Positions 35,701 to 45,199 of a DNA stretch of 64,000 bases are shown here, piece after piece. The translations under genes were made by a program, and so were the position numbers. The stretch is from Flavobacteriales bacterium (GTDB lineage: Bacteria > Bacteroidota > Bacteroidia > Flavobacteriales > CAJXXR01), in the NCBI GenBank assembly GCA_025210805.1, contig JAOAQX010000026.1, forward strand, positions 33,891-97,890, read 5' to 3'. Numbering within the stretch: position 1 is the stretch's first letter; every line of letters begins with the position of its first letter. Below the pieces are notes generated by a model. The model made no database searches, was not told the origin of the DNA, and saw nothing but the letters and a program-made list of their open reading frames with translations.

Positions 35701-38319
35701 ATGAAGAATCTTTTTTTATCCTTAGGGATATTTTTATTTGTTTTATGGTCTTTTTCAACCGAGCTATCTGCTCAAGGATTTGCCTGTCAAACCATTGATA
35801 TAGAAGTTGACTACAACACGGTAACGGGTTCAAACCCATTAGACTTGTCTCAAAACGAAATTTTGAATACCTGTGAAGGGTTCACTTTAACAACTACTGT
35901 AGACTTTCCACAGAATAATGTCAACTATTCTCAAACCCTCGCAAACTCCACTTTTACTTGGACTTTGAAGAATCCATCAGGAGTACATCATAACCAAGTA
36001 CTTAATGGGATTAGTCCTACATTTGAACTTACAGATTTTGTATTGTACAGAGTAGAATTAGACTTTACCGACATAAACGGATGTAAAGAAAACTTCCATT
36101 TCTATATAGTGAATACTTCTCCAAACACAGAAATCAATTTGAGTTTGGATGAAGATACAATTTGTTTAGATGAGCAAACTATTGTTCGAGCAGCAGCAAT
36201 TGCTGGAGATGTTCCACCATTTATGGACTATAGTAGTGATCCAAGAATAATAGATTTTGACTCTACGGGAAATAACCCAGGATTTTTATCAAGCTCTATT
36301 AATGTAACGGGGTACCCAGCTGGTGCACAACTCACATCTAATTGTGTAGAAAGAGTATGTATGACCATGGAACACTCAAATGTAAATGAACTAACAATTT
36401 ACATGACTGTTCCCAGCGGTGACACAATTATGCTTATTCCAGATTTAGGAAACGGATCTAACGGAATGGGTGACACACTTTTAATGGGAATCCCAAACAT
36501 AAATGACGAAGCCTTAGGAACTTTGAATGCCAATAACCCTATTGGAACTCCATTTAGATATTGTTTCTCACCAGATGCCACAAATCACATGCATAATCTT
36601 GCTGGCGGAATGACCGCTGGATCAACTTTTGCAGAATCTGTAGAAGGAACTCCAAATCAAAATTTCTATGCGGATAATCCAGTAAATGGAAACTCTTTTG
36701 ATAATATAGGAGGTTTTTTAAATGGTGCATATACCCTATTCATCACAGACTCTACCGTTCTTAATAATGGTTACTTCTTCGGATGGGATTTTGAACTTTG
36801 TGCAACAGCACCAGTAGAATACGTTTTTACAGCATGGGCATCTGATCCTAATGGAACATTTGTTAGCTCGCAAGATGCTGATTCTACCATTCGTTTAATA
36901 AAAGGAATAGCAAATACCGCAAATAACGGAATTACAGAAATAACTTATGAAGTAGTTGACAACTATGGATGTAACTGGGAAGAATCTATCGATTTAAAAG
37001 TATGGGATTTACCCCAAGCAGGTGACACTGATACGGTTTTTTGTGAAGACACCTATAATATTAATGTTACGATCCCACAAGGTATGCCAAGTGGTAGCTG
37101 GACAACAACTACTCCTCCAGGTGCAATTGGTGATGTAGTTTTTTCACCCAACAACTCTGCCACAAACCCAACAGTAACGGTACCCGCATTAGGAACCTAC
37201 GATTTTATTTATACCAGTATTTGTGGTACCGTAAGTTCTCAAACCATTACTTTTGACTCAGAAGAACCTATTCTAGAAGTTGCAAATGATACTGTAATTA
37301 CCTGTAATTTAACTGTACCTTTAAAAGAATTAAAAAATAAAAGAGCTGGAAAATGGACGGTTTCTGCACCAAATGGAGAAACCGTGAATATAGCCAACCC
37401 TAATATTTTTTCAACTACTGCTACAGTAAGCGACTATGGAAAATATATTTTCACTTTTACTTATGACTGGTGTGATGCCTCTTCAAGTTTTGAAGCAATT
37501 TTTGAAGAAGCTGATCCTATTATCGTGAAAGAAAGAGATACAGCGTATTGTTCAAAAACAATTGGATTGAGTGCCACAGTAGAAGGAGCTCCAGGAAACT
37601 GGAGTGGTAAAGGTCCTGGAAATAGAACCTTTACAGATATCACCGCATTAAATACGGATGTTACCGTAGATGAATATGGAGATTATACCTTCTATTATAC
37701 TGGATGTAACCGTAAAGACTCCATTATGGTTCACTTTACAACAGTTGCACCTAATATTCAAGCACCTAAATTTGTAAACTGCGGAAAAGAAGCTTATATG
37801 ACATCCGTGTACTATTCTTATGCTGATTCTATTTCTTTACCTGCAACTTGGTCTATCACAAAAACGCCACCAGGAACAAGTGCTAACCTTATACAACAAG
37901 GTAAAAACGCACAGGTTTTACAAGTTTCAGACTATGGTGTGTATGGTGTAGAAATTGTTTCTTGTGACTCGGTTCATGAAACTGAAATAGCCTTTTTCTG
38001 TGATTTAGAAATCCCGAACGTATTCTCCCCTGATAATGATGGAGTGAATGAATTATTTATCATCAGAAATTTGAATAAAGATATTTATACACAATCAGAT
38101 TTCAATGTTTGGAACAGATGGGGAAATACAGTCTATCATCACGGAGCTTATGGCTTAATTGGTGATTTCTGGGATGGAAAAGATAATAATGGAGAGCCAC
38201 TAAGAACAGGTGTTTATTTCTATGAACTGGTTACCCTTAATAAATACTCTGGAGAAGAAATTTCTTTCAAAGGAACCATAAATATCTTTACAGACGGAGA
38301 ACATAAACAACAATTCTAA
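35701..38319 (+). CDS. T9SS type B cargo protein with P-domain-like module
   Basis: An 872-residue secreted protein. The TTG at 35662 opens the frame but ATG 35701 gives a standard signal peptide (MKNLFLSLGIFLFVLWSF ... LSAQ). Order: an immunoglobulin-like region; a proprotein-convertase P-domain-like module (about 200-375, with CMTMEHSNVNELTIYMTVPSG and FGWDFELCAT); several PKD/Ig-like repeats with WTVSAPNGET and GNWSGKGPG; and a type B T9SS sorting domain at the C terminus (CDLEIPNVFSPDNDGVNELF ... GEPLRTGVYFYELV). No protease domain is attached to the P-domain. It is probably a surface or extracellular protein used for adhesion or matrix binding; the ligand is unknown. Confidence 0.88.
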   Translation: MKNLFLSLGIFLFVLWSFSTELSAQGFACQTIDIEVDYNTVTGSNPLDLSQNEILNTCEGFTLTTTVDFPQNNVNYSQTLANSTFTWTLKNPSGVHHNQVLNGISPTFELTDFVLYRVELDFTDINGCKENFHFYIVNTSPNTEINLSLDEDTICLDEQTIVRAAAIAGDVPPFMDYSSDPRIIDFDSTGNNPGFLSSSINVTGYPAGAQLTSNCVERVCMTMEHSNVNELTIYMTVPSGDTIMLIPDLGNGSNGMGDTLLMGIPNINDEALGTLNANNPIGTPFRYCFSPDATNHMHNLAGGMTAGSTFAESVEGTPNQNFYADNPVNGNSFDNIGGFLNGAYTLFITDSTVLNNGYFFGWDFELCATAPVEYVFTAWASDPNGTFVSSQDADSTIRLIKGIANTANNGITEITYEVVDNYGCNWEESIDLKVWDLPQAGDTDTVFCEDTYNINVTIPQGMPSGSWTTTTPPGAIGDVVFSPNNSATNPTVTVPALGTYDFIYTSICGTVSSQTITFDSEEPILEVANDTVITCNLTVPLKELKNKRAGKWTVSAPNGETVNIANPNIFSTTATVSDYGKYIFTFTYDWCDASSSFEAIFEEADPIIVKERDTAYCSKTIGLSATVEGAPGNWSGKGPGNRTFTDITALNTDVTVDEYGDYTFYYTGCNRKDSIMVHFTTVAPNIQAPKFVNCGKEAYMTSVYYSYADSISLPATWSITKTPPGTSANLIQQGKNAQVLQVSDYGVYGVEIVSCDSVHETEIAFFCDLEIPNVFSPDNDGVNELFIIRNLNKDIYTQSDFNVWNRWGNTVYHHGAYGLIGDFWDGKDNNGEPLRTGVYFYELVTLNKYSGEEISFKGTINIFTDGEHKQQF

Positions 38320-38345
38320 AATTGTTATTTCTTTTATACAACCTA

Positions 38346-38377
38346 AAAACTCTTTGATGCCCTCAAAGAGTTTTTTA
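38346..38377 (+). terminator. Terminator after T9SS protein gene
   Basis: AAAACTCTTTGA, loop TGCCC, TCAAAGAGTTTT, then a T-run on the plus strand. Confidence 0.85.
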
Positions 38378-38406
38378 TTGAAAAAAACTACTAAAAACAA
38401 TTATTT

Positions 38407-38703
38407 ATGATCCATATCATTGCCAAAATAACCGCAAAAGCAGAACATTCAGAAACTGTTTTCAAAGAACTACAAGGTCTAATAAACCCTTCAAGAGCAA
38501 AAGACGGTTGCTTGCAGTATTATATGTATAAGGACATCAAAAAAAGTTCTATTTTCTACTTCGTTGAACAATGGGAAAATAAAGAGATTTTCGCAAAACA
38601 CATGGAAAGTGAATTGATCAAAAATTATATGAAACAAACAGAAGGAATGATCGAAAGACTCGAACTCTCTAAAGTAGAACCTGTTCCTTCAAGTGATTCA
38701 TAA
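38407..38703 (+). CDS. Antibiotic-biosynthesis-monooxygenase-fold protein (putative quinol monooxygenase)
   Basis: A 98-residue dimeric alpha/beta barrel protein of the ABM family. The pattern IIAKITAKAEHSETVFKELQGLINPSRAKDGCLQYYMYKDI and FYFVEQWENKEIFAKHMES is characteristic. Members include YgiN-type quinol monooxygenases and heme-degrading enzymes; the heme-binding residues of IsdG are not evident, so a cofactorless quinol monooxygenase or stress protein is the better guess. It is a single gene that begins about 30 bases after a terminator. Confidence 0.8.
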   Translation: MIHIIAKITAKAEHSETVFKELQGLINPSRAKDGCLQYYMYKDIKKSSIFYFVEQWENKEIFAKHMESELIKNYMKQTEGMIERLELSKVEPVPSSDS

Positions 38704-38868
38704 GTAAAAAGTCATTATTAAGTTACTGTATTACTGCGTTTAAAACAAACAAAGCAACACCTAAATATATTAAAGACTTTTTGATAATTTGTACATTACA
38801 CCAGTATATGGATTTCAAAAAGCATCTGTAAAAACAATAAGAGAAATAATTTCAAAAAAAGATTACAC

Positions 38869-38908
38869 AAAAAAAGTCTCGCTATAAAAGCAAGACTTTT
38901 TTTATTGT
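38869..38908. terminator. Bidirectional terminator
   Basis: AAAAAAAGTCT-C-GC pairs with GC-A-AGACTTTTTTT around a small loop, flanked by A- and T-runs. It separates the convergent monooxygenase-like and pepD genes. The remaining gap holds no other recognisable feature. Confidence 0.7.
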
Positions 38909-38925
38909 ATTCTGATCTATCTCTT

Positions 38926-40383
38926 TTAAATAGAAGCCAAAGACTTGGTTAAAAATGTCCAAAAATTTTCAACGGTATCTATTTTACATCGCTCATCGGG
39001 TGAGTGAGCACCACGGATTGTTGGCCCCACAGAAATCATTTCCATTTCGGGATAATTCTGTCCCAAAATTCCACACTCCAATCCTGCATGAATTGCCATA
39101 ATTTCAGCCTCTTTACCAAAGACCTCAATATGCATCTTTTCCATCAGTTTTTTAATTTCCGAAGTAGGTTTTGGTTCCCACCCTGGGTATTCTCCACTAT
39201 GTTTTACTTTTGCTCCTATGTTTTCAAAACAGGCACTCACTTTCCAAGCAATATCCCATTTAAGACTCTCCACTGAAGATCTTTGAAGTGTAAGAATAGT
39301 CATTGTACCTTCGGTAATTAAGATACGTGCAAGATTGCTTGATGTTTCTACTAAACCATCCATATTCTCACTCATTTTATGAACCCCATTTGGGCAAGCA
39401 TAAATGGCACGAATCATTGCATTCTTAGCCAGATCTGAAACACAGTTTTTTGGTTTCTCGTCGATCTTTTTAGTTTCAATAAACAAACCATTATCAGAAA
39501 GCTGATATTCCTGTTTTAGTGAAAATGCTATTCTCTCCAAGGTCTCTTGAAATGACTGCACATTACTCATATCCATTCCAACTACGGCATTTGCCTCTCT
39601 AGGAATCGCATTTCTTAACCCACCACCGTCAAAGGATACCAAATCATAGGGAAGCTCTTGCGATAACTGCCACAGAATTCTGTTCAAAAGGATATTTGCA
39701 TTTCCTAATTGAAGATGAATATCTCCACCAGAATGTCCTCCTTTTAATCCTCCCACAACAATTTTAAATACCTCAAAATCTGCATTGAATTCTTTTTCTT
39801 CATACTCCCAATCAACTGAGGTGTCAACTCCACCAGCACATCCAATATAAATTTCGCCTTCTTCTTCAGAGTCAAGATTAATTAAATATTTTCCTTCTAA
39901 AATTCCTCCTTGGAGACCTTTTGCACCAGTCATCCCAGTTTCCTCATCTATGGTAAAAAGGCATTCAATAGGACCATGATTTACATCGTCAGAAGACAAA
40001 ACAGCCATCATTGCAGCCACTCCCATTCCGTTATCGGCACCCAGAGTCGTTCCTTTGGCTTTTACCCATCCTTCTTCGATATACATCTCAATTCCTTGGG
40101 TATCAAAATCGAATGTCACTTCATTATTTTTTTGATGTACCATATCTAAATGACTTTGAAGTACAATGGTTGTTTTACCCTCAAAACCCTTAGTAGCAGG
40201 TTTTTTAATAATGACATTACCTACTTGATCCACCAAAGTTTCTAATCCCAGTTTTTCACCAAAATCAGCCATAAACTGAATCACTCTTTCTTCCTTTTTT
40301 GAGGCTCTTGGCACAGCATTTAGATCACAAAAGTGGTTCCACACAATTTTTGGCTCTAAAGCTCTTATATCTTTATTTGTCAT
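38926..40383 (-). CDS. pepD: Aminoacyl-histidine dipeptidase (Xaa-His dipeptidase)
   Basis: Cytosolic M20/PepD zinc metallopeptidase of 485 residues that hydrolyses dipeptides such as carnosine. The start is ATG 40383, 18 bases after a -7 element; the upstream frame extension to 40404 is unlikely. Metal-site segments are visible in order: LQSHLDMVHQ (His and Asp), TTLGADNGMGVAA, FTIDEETGMTGAKG (catalytic Glu pair), and GLECGILGQNYPEMEMISVGP. A dimerisation domain lies at about residues 190-370. It is monocistronic. Confidence 0.95.
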   Translation of the reverse strand: MTNKDIRALEPKIVWNHFCDLNAVPRASKKEERVIQFMADFGEKLGLETLVDQVGNVIIKKPATKGFEGKTTIVLQSHLDMVHQKNNEVTFDFDTQGIEMYIEEGWVKAKGTTLGADNGMGVAAMMAVLSSDDVNHGPIECLFTIDEETGMTGAKGLQGGILEGKYLINLDSEEEGEIYIGCAGGVDTSVDWEYEEKEFNADFEVFKIVVGGLKGGHSGGDIHLQLGNANILLNRILWQLSQELPYDLVSFDGGGLRNAIPREANAVVGMDMSNVQSFQETLERIAFSLKQEYQLSDNGLFIETKKIDEKPKNCVSDLAKNAMIRAIYACPNGVHKMSENMDGLVETSSNLARILITEGTMTILTLQRSSVESLKWDIAWKVSACFENIGAKVKHSGEYPGWEPKPTSEIKKLMEKMHIEVFGKEAEIMAIHAGLECGILGQNYPEMEMISVGPTIRGAHSPDERCKIDTVENFWTFLTKSLASI

Positions 40384-40401
40384 AGCTTTTGTTCTTTTAC
40401 A

Positions 40402-40409
40402 CAAAGATA
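40402..40409 (-). promoter_or_regulatory. Putative -7 element of pepD
   Basis: On the minus strand this reads TATCTTTG, an exact fit to TAnnTTTG, 19 bases before the pepD start codon. Confidence 0.55.
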
Positions 40410-40514
40410 AGTGAAGACTGTTGAAAAAAGAATTTGAAATAAACCAAAATTCTTACAAAGGAAAAGTCCAACTTCTCTACCTAATAAATTCTAAAAGAAG
40501 TGCTAAAAATAATG

Positions 40515-40522
40515 TACTTTTG
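40515..40522 (+). promoter_or_regulatory. Putative -7 element of the PH-like/DUF3817 pair
   Basis: TACTTTTG fits TAnnTTTG exactly, 16 bases before ATG 40538. This supports the shorter start for that gene. Confidence 0.5.
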
Positions 40523-40537
40523 CTCAAAATTTTGACG

Positions 40538-40930
40538 ATGAAAAAAAATCTTCATATTCTTATTGTAGCCACTGTTTTATTGCCCGTTTTCTATGTGGCT
40601 TACTCTATTCTAAGCTTCAATAGTATGGAGATTGACGAAGAGGAAATAGATGTGAATGGTGTTTTCGGATACGAAATCCCTATTGCGGAGATTGACACCA
40701 TTATTTTAATAGATGCATTGCCTACTTTGTATCCTGCAGGGGGGTTTGAGGTAAATAAACAGCTTAAAGGTCAGTTTGTGAGAACAAGTGATCATAAAAT
40801 GGTACAAATAATTAGTCATCACTCGGATCTGTATATCAAAATTATTACCAAAGATTTAGATATTTTCTTCTATAATGCAGAAGGAATCACTGAAACAAAA
40901 ATGCTTTTCAATCAGCTTTCAAAATTATGA
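40538..40930 (+). CDS. Membrane-anchored small protein, PH-like domain possible
   Basis: A 130-residue protein from ATG 40538 (the frame is open to 40421, but a -7 element lies in that segment). One N-terminal transmembrane helix (ILIVATVLLPVFYVAYSIL, residues about 6-24) is followed by a soluble domain of short strands (GVFGYEIPIAEIDTIILIDALP, GGFEVNKQLKGQFV, KMVQIISHHSDLYIKIITKDL, DIFFYNAEGITETKMLFNQL). The pattern resembles bacterial PH-like domains of small membrane proteins, but this is a weak structural guess. It overlaps the DUF3817 gene by 4 bases. Confidence 0.65.
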   Translation: MKKNLHILIVATVLLPVFYVAYSILSFNSMEIDEEEIDVNGVFGYEIPIAEIDTIILIDALPTLYPAGGFEVNKQLKGQFVRTSDHKMVQIISHHSDLYIKIITKDLDIFFYNAEGITETKMLFNQLSKL

Positions 40931-41205
40931 ACAAACTGAATTTTCTTAAAAAAATAGGCTTTTTAGAAGGTCTTTCTTTCCTTGTTATTCTTTTTATAAC
41001 AATGCCTCTAAAATACATTTTTGACTATAAGGGAGCCAACTATTATGTGGGAATGGTACACGGAGTACTTTTTATTCTCTATATCCTTTGGGTACTTATA
41101 GTGGGAATAGAAAGAAATTGGACTAAAAAAGCCATTTTCTTATCTCTCCTTGCTTCTATTATTCCTTTTGGAACTTTTTGGGCAGATAAAAAGTATTTTA
41201 AATAA
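40927..41205 (+). CDS. DUF3817 family membrane protein
   Basis: A 92-residue protein with three hydrophobic segments. The DUF3817 signature is clear: LKKIGFLEGLSFLVILFITMPLKYIFDYKGANYYVGMVHGVLFILYILWVL. Members are small integral membrane proteins of unknown function. It starts inside the end of the preceding gene, so the two are co-translated and may act together in the membrane. It converges on recN. Confidence 0.85.
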   Translation: MNKLNFLKKIGFLEGLSFLVILFITMPLKYIFDYKGANYYVGMVHGVLFILYILWVLIVGIERNWTKKAIFLSLLASIIPFGTFWADKKYFK

Positions 41206-41215
41206 TTTATTGGTA

Positions 41216-42892
41216 CTACATTTTACCAGCAAGCATCTGTTTGGCTGAAGCCAAAGAAGATTCCATGATATTTTCACCAGACAGAAGAGTCGCCAGTTCT
41301 AAAATTCTTTCTTGATCATTTAGCAATTGGATATCCACTTTTGTCTTGTCTGCAAGTTCGTCTTTAGCTACTTTAAAATGTCTTTCACCTTTTGAAACCA
41401 CTTGAGCCAAGTGACTAATACAAATTACTTGATTTTTCTGAGCCATTTTTTGCATCAGTAAACCCATTTTGTGGGCAACTTCTCCAGAAACTCCTGTATC
41501 TATTTCATCGAGCACAATGGTTTTATCACCTTGATTACCTGTTAATACAGACTGTAAAACAAGGCTCAGTCTTGCAAATTCTCCTCCTGAAGCAGCGTGA
41601 GTTATCTTTTGTAAATCAAAACCTTTATTGGCAGAAAATAATAATTCACAATTGGTATTCCCCACAGACTTCAGTTGCTCTGTTTGAGAAAGTTGAAATC
41701 TTATTTGCGCATTTGGCATTGCTAAATCAGATAGGTTTGACTCAATCATTTCTTGCAACTGCTCTAGGTGATTTACTCTTGCTGAATGCAATTGGTTAGC
41801 AATCACATTAGCTTCCTGATAGAGTTCCGAAACTTCTATTCCTATTTCTTTTAATCGTTCTTGATTTTCTATCTCAGAAGAAAATTGAGATTTTAAAGCA
41901 TTTTTTTTAGTTCTTAATTCTTCAATAGTTTGAACTTGATGCTTTATTTTTAGTTGATCTATCTGATAAGAAAGACTGTGTAATTCATCTAATTCTTGCG
42001 AGTTTTCAGGAGTTTCGAACTGATAATTATTTATTTCATATAATAAATCTGTCAGTTCAACTGATACACTCTGTAAGCGCTCAGACCACTCTTCAAAGAT
42101 TGGAGAAATATCTTTAAGTTGTAGAAAATCGTCTGTCCAATTCTGGATTTTTGATAAAGCTCCACTTTCATCTTCCCGAGCTTGTTGAATACTGAGAACC
42201 GTTTGTTGAATTTTCTCTGAATTTTCTAGTAATCGAATTCGCTCCTCTAAAGAATCTTCCTCCCATTCTGCTAATGCAGTATTTTCTAATTCATTCCAAA
42301 GAAATTCATTATAAGAACGATCTCTTTCTTGTTCTTGTATTTTTTCCTCAAAGGCTTCGAATTCTTTCTGTTTTTCTTTCCAAAGATGAAAAACCTTTTG
42401 ATAATCTTTTAGTAATTTTTCAAAAGCGACTTGGGTATTTTTCTTGATGAAAATATCCAGCATTTCGAGTTGAAAAACGGGATTTGCTAAGGCAGTATTA
42501 TCGTGCTGACCATGCAAAGAAATAAGATATTCGCTAATTTTTTTAAGTACCGAAATTGTTGTGGGCGTATCATTCACAAAAATCCTATTTTTCCCACTTG
42601 GTAATGCTTCTCTTCTTATGATTAATTCGTCATCATAATCAAGATCATTTTTTTGAAAAAGCTTTGCTAATCCTTTACTCTTAATAAAAAAATGAGCCTC
42701 GAGGATACATTTTTTTTCAGGATTAAAGAATAGTTTAGGTTGCCATCGAGCTCCAAGAACAATCGCTAATGCGTCCAGCATCATTGATTTTCCTGAACCT
42801 GTTTGTCCACTAAAAATATTAAGTGTTTGGGCAAAATCAACTAATTGATGCTCAATAAGAGCAAAATTGGTTATCTTAAAGGATTGAAGCAT
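41216..42892 (-). CDS. recN: DNA repair protein RecN
   Basis: SMC-like ATPase for double-strand break repair. The 558-residue protein has an N-terminal Walker A FSGQTGSGKSMML (about residues 28-40), long coiled coils in the middle and a C-terminal ABC signature ASGGEFARLSL with Walker B VLDEIDTGVSGEVAHKMG (about 470-490). It is the last gene of the bamD-rpoZ-coaBC-porD-recN block, 37 bases after the PorD-like gene, an order seen in many Bacteroidota. Confidence 0.96.
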   Translation of the reverse strand: MLQSFKITNFALIEHQLVDFAQTLNIFSGQTGSGKSMMLDALAIVLGARWQPKLFFNPEKKCILEAHFFIKSKGLAKLFQKNDLDYDDELIIRREALPSGKNRIFVNDTPTTISVLKKISEYLISLHGQHDNTALANPVFQLEMLDIFIKKNTQVAFEKLLKDYQKVFHLWKEKQKEFEAFEEKIQEQERDRSYNEFLWNELENTALAEWEEDSLEERIRLLENSEKIQQTVLSIQQAREDESGALSKIQNWTDDFLQLKDISPIFEEWSERLQSVSVELTDLLYEINNYQFETPENSQELDELHSLSYQIDQLKIKHQVQTIEELRTKKNALKSQFSSEIENQERLKEIGIEVSELYQEANVIANQLHSARVNHLEQLQEMIESNLSDLAMPNAQIRFQLSQTEQLKSVGNTNCELLFSANKGFDLQKITHAASGGEFARLSLVLQSVLTGNQGDKTIVLDEIDTGVSGEVAHKMGLLMQKMAQKNQVICISHLAQVVSKGERHFKVAKDELADKTKVDIQLLNDQERILELATLLSGENIMESSLASAKQMLAGKM

Positions 42893-42929
42893 GATTTTTT
42901 TTGGAATATGAAAAGGTGCAAAAACTTAT

Positions 42930-43994
42930 TTAGTTAATTCTTTTTGCCGTTGTTCCTTGTGAATTTCTTTGCAAAGAGTTGGCATCCATAACTGGAGTTC
43001 CGTTTAGATTTTGTATTCCAGAAGCGGGCATGATAATACTTTTACTGTTGTCAATAGGTTCAATATCTGATGGCTTATTCATGGGTGCTTTTTTACCCAA
43101 TGAATTCCAAAATCTTCCGTTATTTGCAGGATTAAGAGCTTGCATATTTTTTTTAACCTCCAAGCGTTCATTGTCTTCTAAGGCCAATGCCAAGTTTCTA
43201 ATTTCTTCTGCTTTTATTTCAAAAATGGTTTTTGGCAAATAATCGTTTGAAAAATATTTTAGATCCTCGATTTCTTTAATACTTGCATAAAACACATCTA
43301 ATGCTTCTTCTTGATTCGTAGTAAGCACATCCAAGACTTCTCTATGGAGTGTATAGTAAAACTGATGTATTTTGTCGTATTTGTTATTATTCACTATTTG
43401 ATTAACTAGTGTATAACGATTCGTTGTGTTATCTGTAGCACTCCAGTTTGAGGCATTTGGAAGACTTGATTGTGCTGAGTTAGCAATATCTAAGGCAATC
43501 TCAAAGTGCTTATCTCCTCCTTTTAGTTCAAATGAATTTTCATCAAAACCAATAATCATATTGGCATAAAAACACAGAATTGAGCTTAGATTATCTCTAT
43601 AAAATGAGTTGGTAAATTCTAAGTTTGTGGCTGCATTAACTGTTATTTCAACTTGTTTATCCAGTGCTCTAAAAACCGTAGCTTGATAAGCTGTTTGATA
43701 AACAGGTCTGGATGCCGAAACATATAATGTGACCTCAAAACCATCATTGCCAAGTGCTTTTTCTACGGTGAAATCAAAAGAGCAAGTAATTCTTTCTTCG
43801 GGAGCATATACTTTTTCTGTAAATTTTGTAAAGCTCAAGAACTCCGTTATTTGTTCTTTTAAATTTTTGAATAATTCAGGATTCACTCCAGATCCCAATT
43901 TTTCTGTAGTGATAGAGACTTTTGGTCTTAGCTCTTGTGCATAAGATTGACTAAAAGTAAGGGATAGAAAAACAAATATGAGAAGAATCCTCAT
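42930..43994 (-). CDS. DUF4835 family protein (possible T9SS component PorD)
   Basis: A 354-residue exported protein. The ATG at 43994 gives signal peptide ILLIFVFLSLTFSQSYAQ; the frame is open to 44039 inside coaBC. The conserved start ELRPKVSITTEKL and INAATN.. FTNSFYRDNLSSILCFYANMIIGFDENSFELKGGDKHFEIALDIAN mark the DUF4835 family of Bacteroidota, which I recall being linked to the type IX secretion protein PorD. That link is from memory and not certain. Two type B and one type A T9SS cargo genes in this window are consistent with an active system. Confidence 0.75.
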   Translation of the reverse strand: MRILLIFVFLSLTFSQSYAQELRPKVSITTEKLGSGVNPELFKNLKEQITEFLSFTKFTEKVYAPEERITCSFDFTVEKALGNDGFEVTLYVSASRPVYQTAYQATVFRALDKQVEITVNAATNLEFTNSFYRDNLSSILCFYANMIIGFDENSFELKGGDKHFEIALDIANSAQSSLPNASNWSATDNTTNRYTLVNQIVNNNKYDKIHQFYYTLHREVLDVLTTNQEEALDVFYASIKEIEDLKYFSNDYLPKTIFEIKAEEIRNLALALEDNERLEVKKNMQALNPANNGRFWNSLGKKAPMNKPSDIEPIDNSKSIIMPASGIQNLNGTPVMDANSLQRNSQGTTAKRIN

Positions 43995-44004
43995 TTGAAA
44001 CAGA

Positions 44005-45195
44005 TTAGAAATTAATACTCTCAAAAATATCTTTGGCAACAGCCCATTTAGATTTTAACTCAAATTTATTGATTTTATTTCGTTTATCTATCAATATTAC
44101 TTTATTGGTGTCATGCCCGAAACCTGCTCCAGCATCCTCCAAAGTATTTACTACAATAAAATCGAGATTCTTTTTTACCAGTTTTTGTTTCCCGTATTCA
44201 ATTGCGTTTTGGGTTTCTAAAGCAAAACCTACAAGAGTTTGATGGTCTTTTTTTAAGGTTCCTAAATGTGCCAAAATATCGGGGTTGAGCTCAAATTCTA
44301 AACTTGGAAGTGTTCCTTTTTTCTTTTTAATCTTTTGATCACTTGCGTTTTTTACCTTAAAGTCAGCCACGGCAGCACTCAAAATTGCTAAATCAACATT
44401 TTCAAAGGTTGCCACGCATTCTTCATACATTTCTTGTGCAGACTCTACCCTTTTCACTAAGATGTTCGGGTGGGCTATTTCTTGAGAACTTGGTCCTAAA
44501 ACAAGTGTTACTTCCGCTCCTCTTAGAGCGGCTTCTGTTGCCAAAGCAATCCCCATTTTTCCTGTGGATCTATTTCCGATAAATCTTACAGGGTCGATCG
44601 CTTCATAGGTAGGACCTGCATTGATCAAAACTTTTTTACCTGATAGATTTCCTGTAGAAAAATGAGCGACCGTTTTCCAATAGATTGTTTCGGGTTCTGC
44701 CATTCTTCCTTTTCCTACTAATCCAGAAGCCAAAAAGCCTTCCTCGGCAGGTATTTCAATATTTCCGTACTCTAGTAAGGTCTTTCTATTTCTTAAAAAA
44801 CTCGGATGCTGATACATATCCAAGTCCATGGCAGGTACAAAGATAATGGGACATTTTGCAGATAGGTAGGTAGCCAATAATAGATTATCGCAAATTCCTT
44901 GAGCCATTTTCGCAAGGGTATTTGCTGTGGCTGGTGCAATGATCATTAGGTCTGCCCACAAGGCGAGTTCCACATGATTATTCCACTGGGTTTTGTCTTC
45001 ACTAATGGTATGGCTGACAACTGGGTTTCCAGAAAGCGTTGACAAAACTAAGGGTGAGACAAAATCCAAAGAAGCTGGTGTTTGGATGATTTTCACCTCA
45101 GCACCAGCTTTTTTGTATAATCTTACCAATAATGGAATTTTGTAGGCAGCAATACCTCCTGTAATTCCTAGTAATATTTTTTTTCCTTCTAACAA
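44005..45195 (-). CDS. coaBC: Phosphopantothenoylcysteine decarboxylase / phosphopantothenate-cysteine ligase
   Basis: Bifunctional enzyme of coenzyme A synthesis. The CoaC half (about 1-180) has LGITGGIAAYKIPLLVR, the HxxLAxWAD region ELALWADLMIIAPATANTLAKMAQGICDNLL, and PAMDLDMYQHP. The CoaB half (about 185-396) has VLINAGPTYEAIDPVRFIGN followed by RSTGKMGIALA, and LVGFALETQN. Length is standard. It lies 4 bases after rpoZ and 10 bases before the PorD-like gene. Confidence 0.97.
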   Translation of the reverse strand: MLEGKKILLGITGGIAAYKIPLLVRLYKKAGAEVKIIQTPASLDFVSPLVLSTLSGNPVVSHTISEDKTQWNNHVELALWADLMIIAPATANTLAKMAQGICDNLLLATYLSAKCPIIFVPAMDLDMYQHPSFLRNRKTLLEYGNIEIPAEEGFLASGLVGKGRMAEPETIYWKTVAHFSTGNLSGKKVLINAGPTYEAIDPVRFIGNRSTGKMGIALATEAALRGAEVTLVLGPSSQEIAHPNILVKRVESAQEMYEECVATFENVDLAILSAAVADFKVKNASDQKIKKKKGTLPSLEFELNPDILAHLGTLKKDHQTLVGFALETQNAIEYGKQKLVKKNLDFIVVNTLEDAGAGFGHDTNKVILIDKRNKINKFELKSKWAVAKDIFESINF

Positions 45196-45199
45196 GGTC

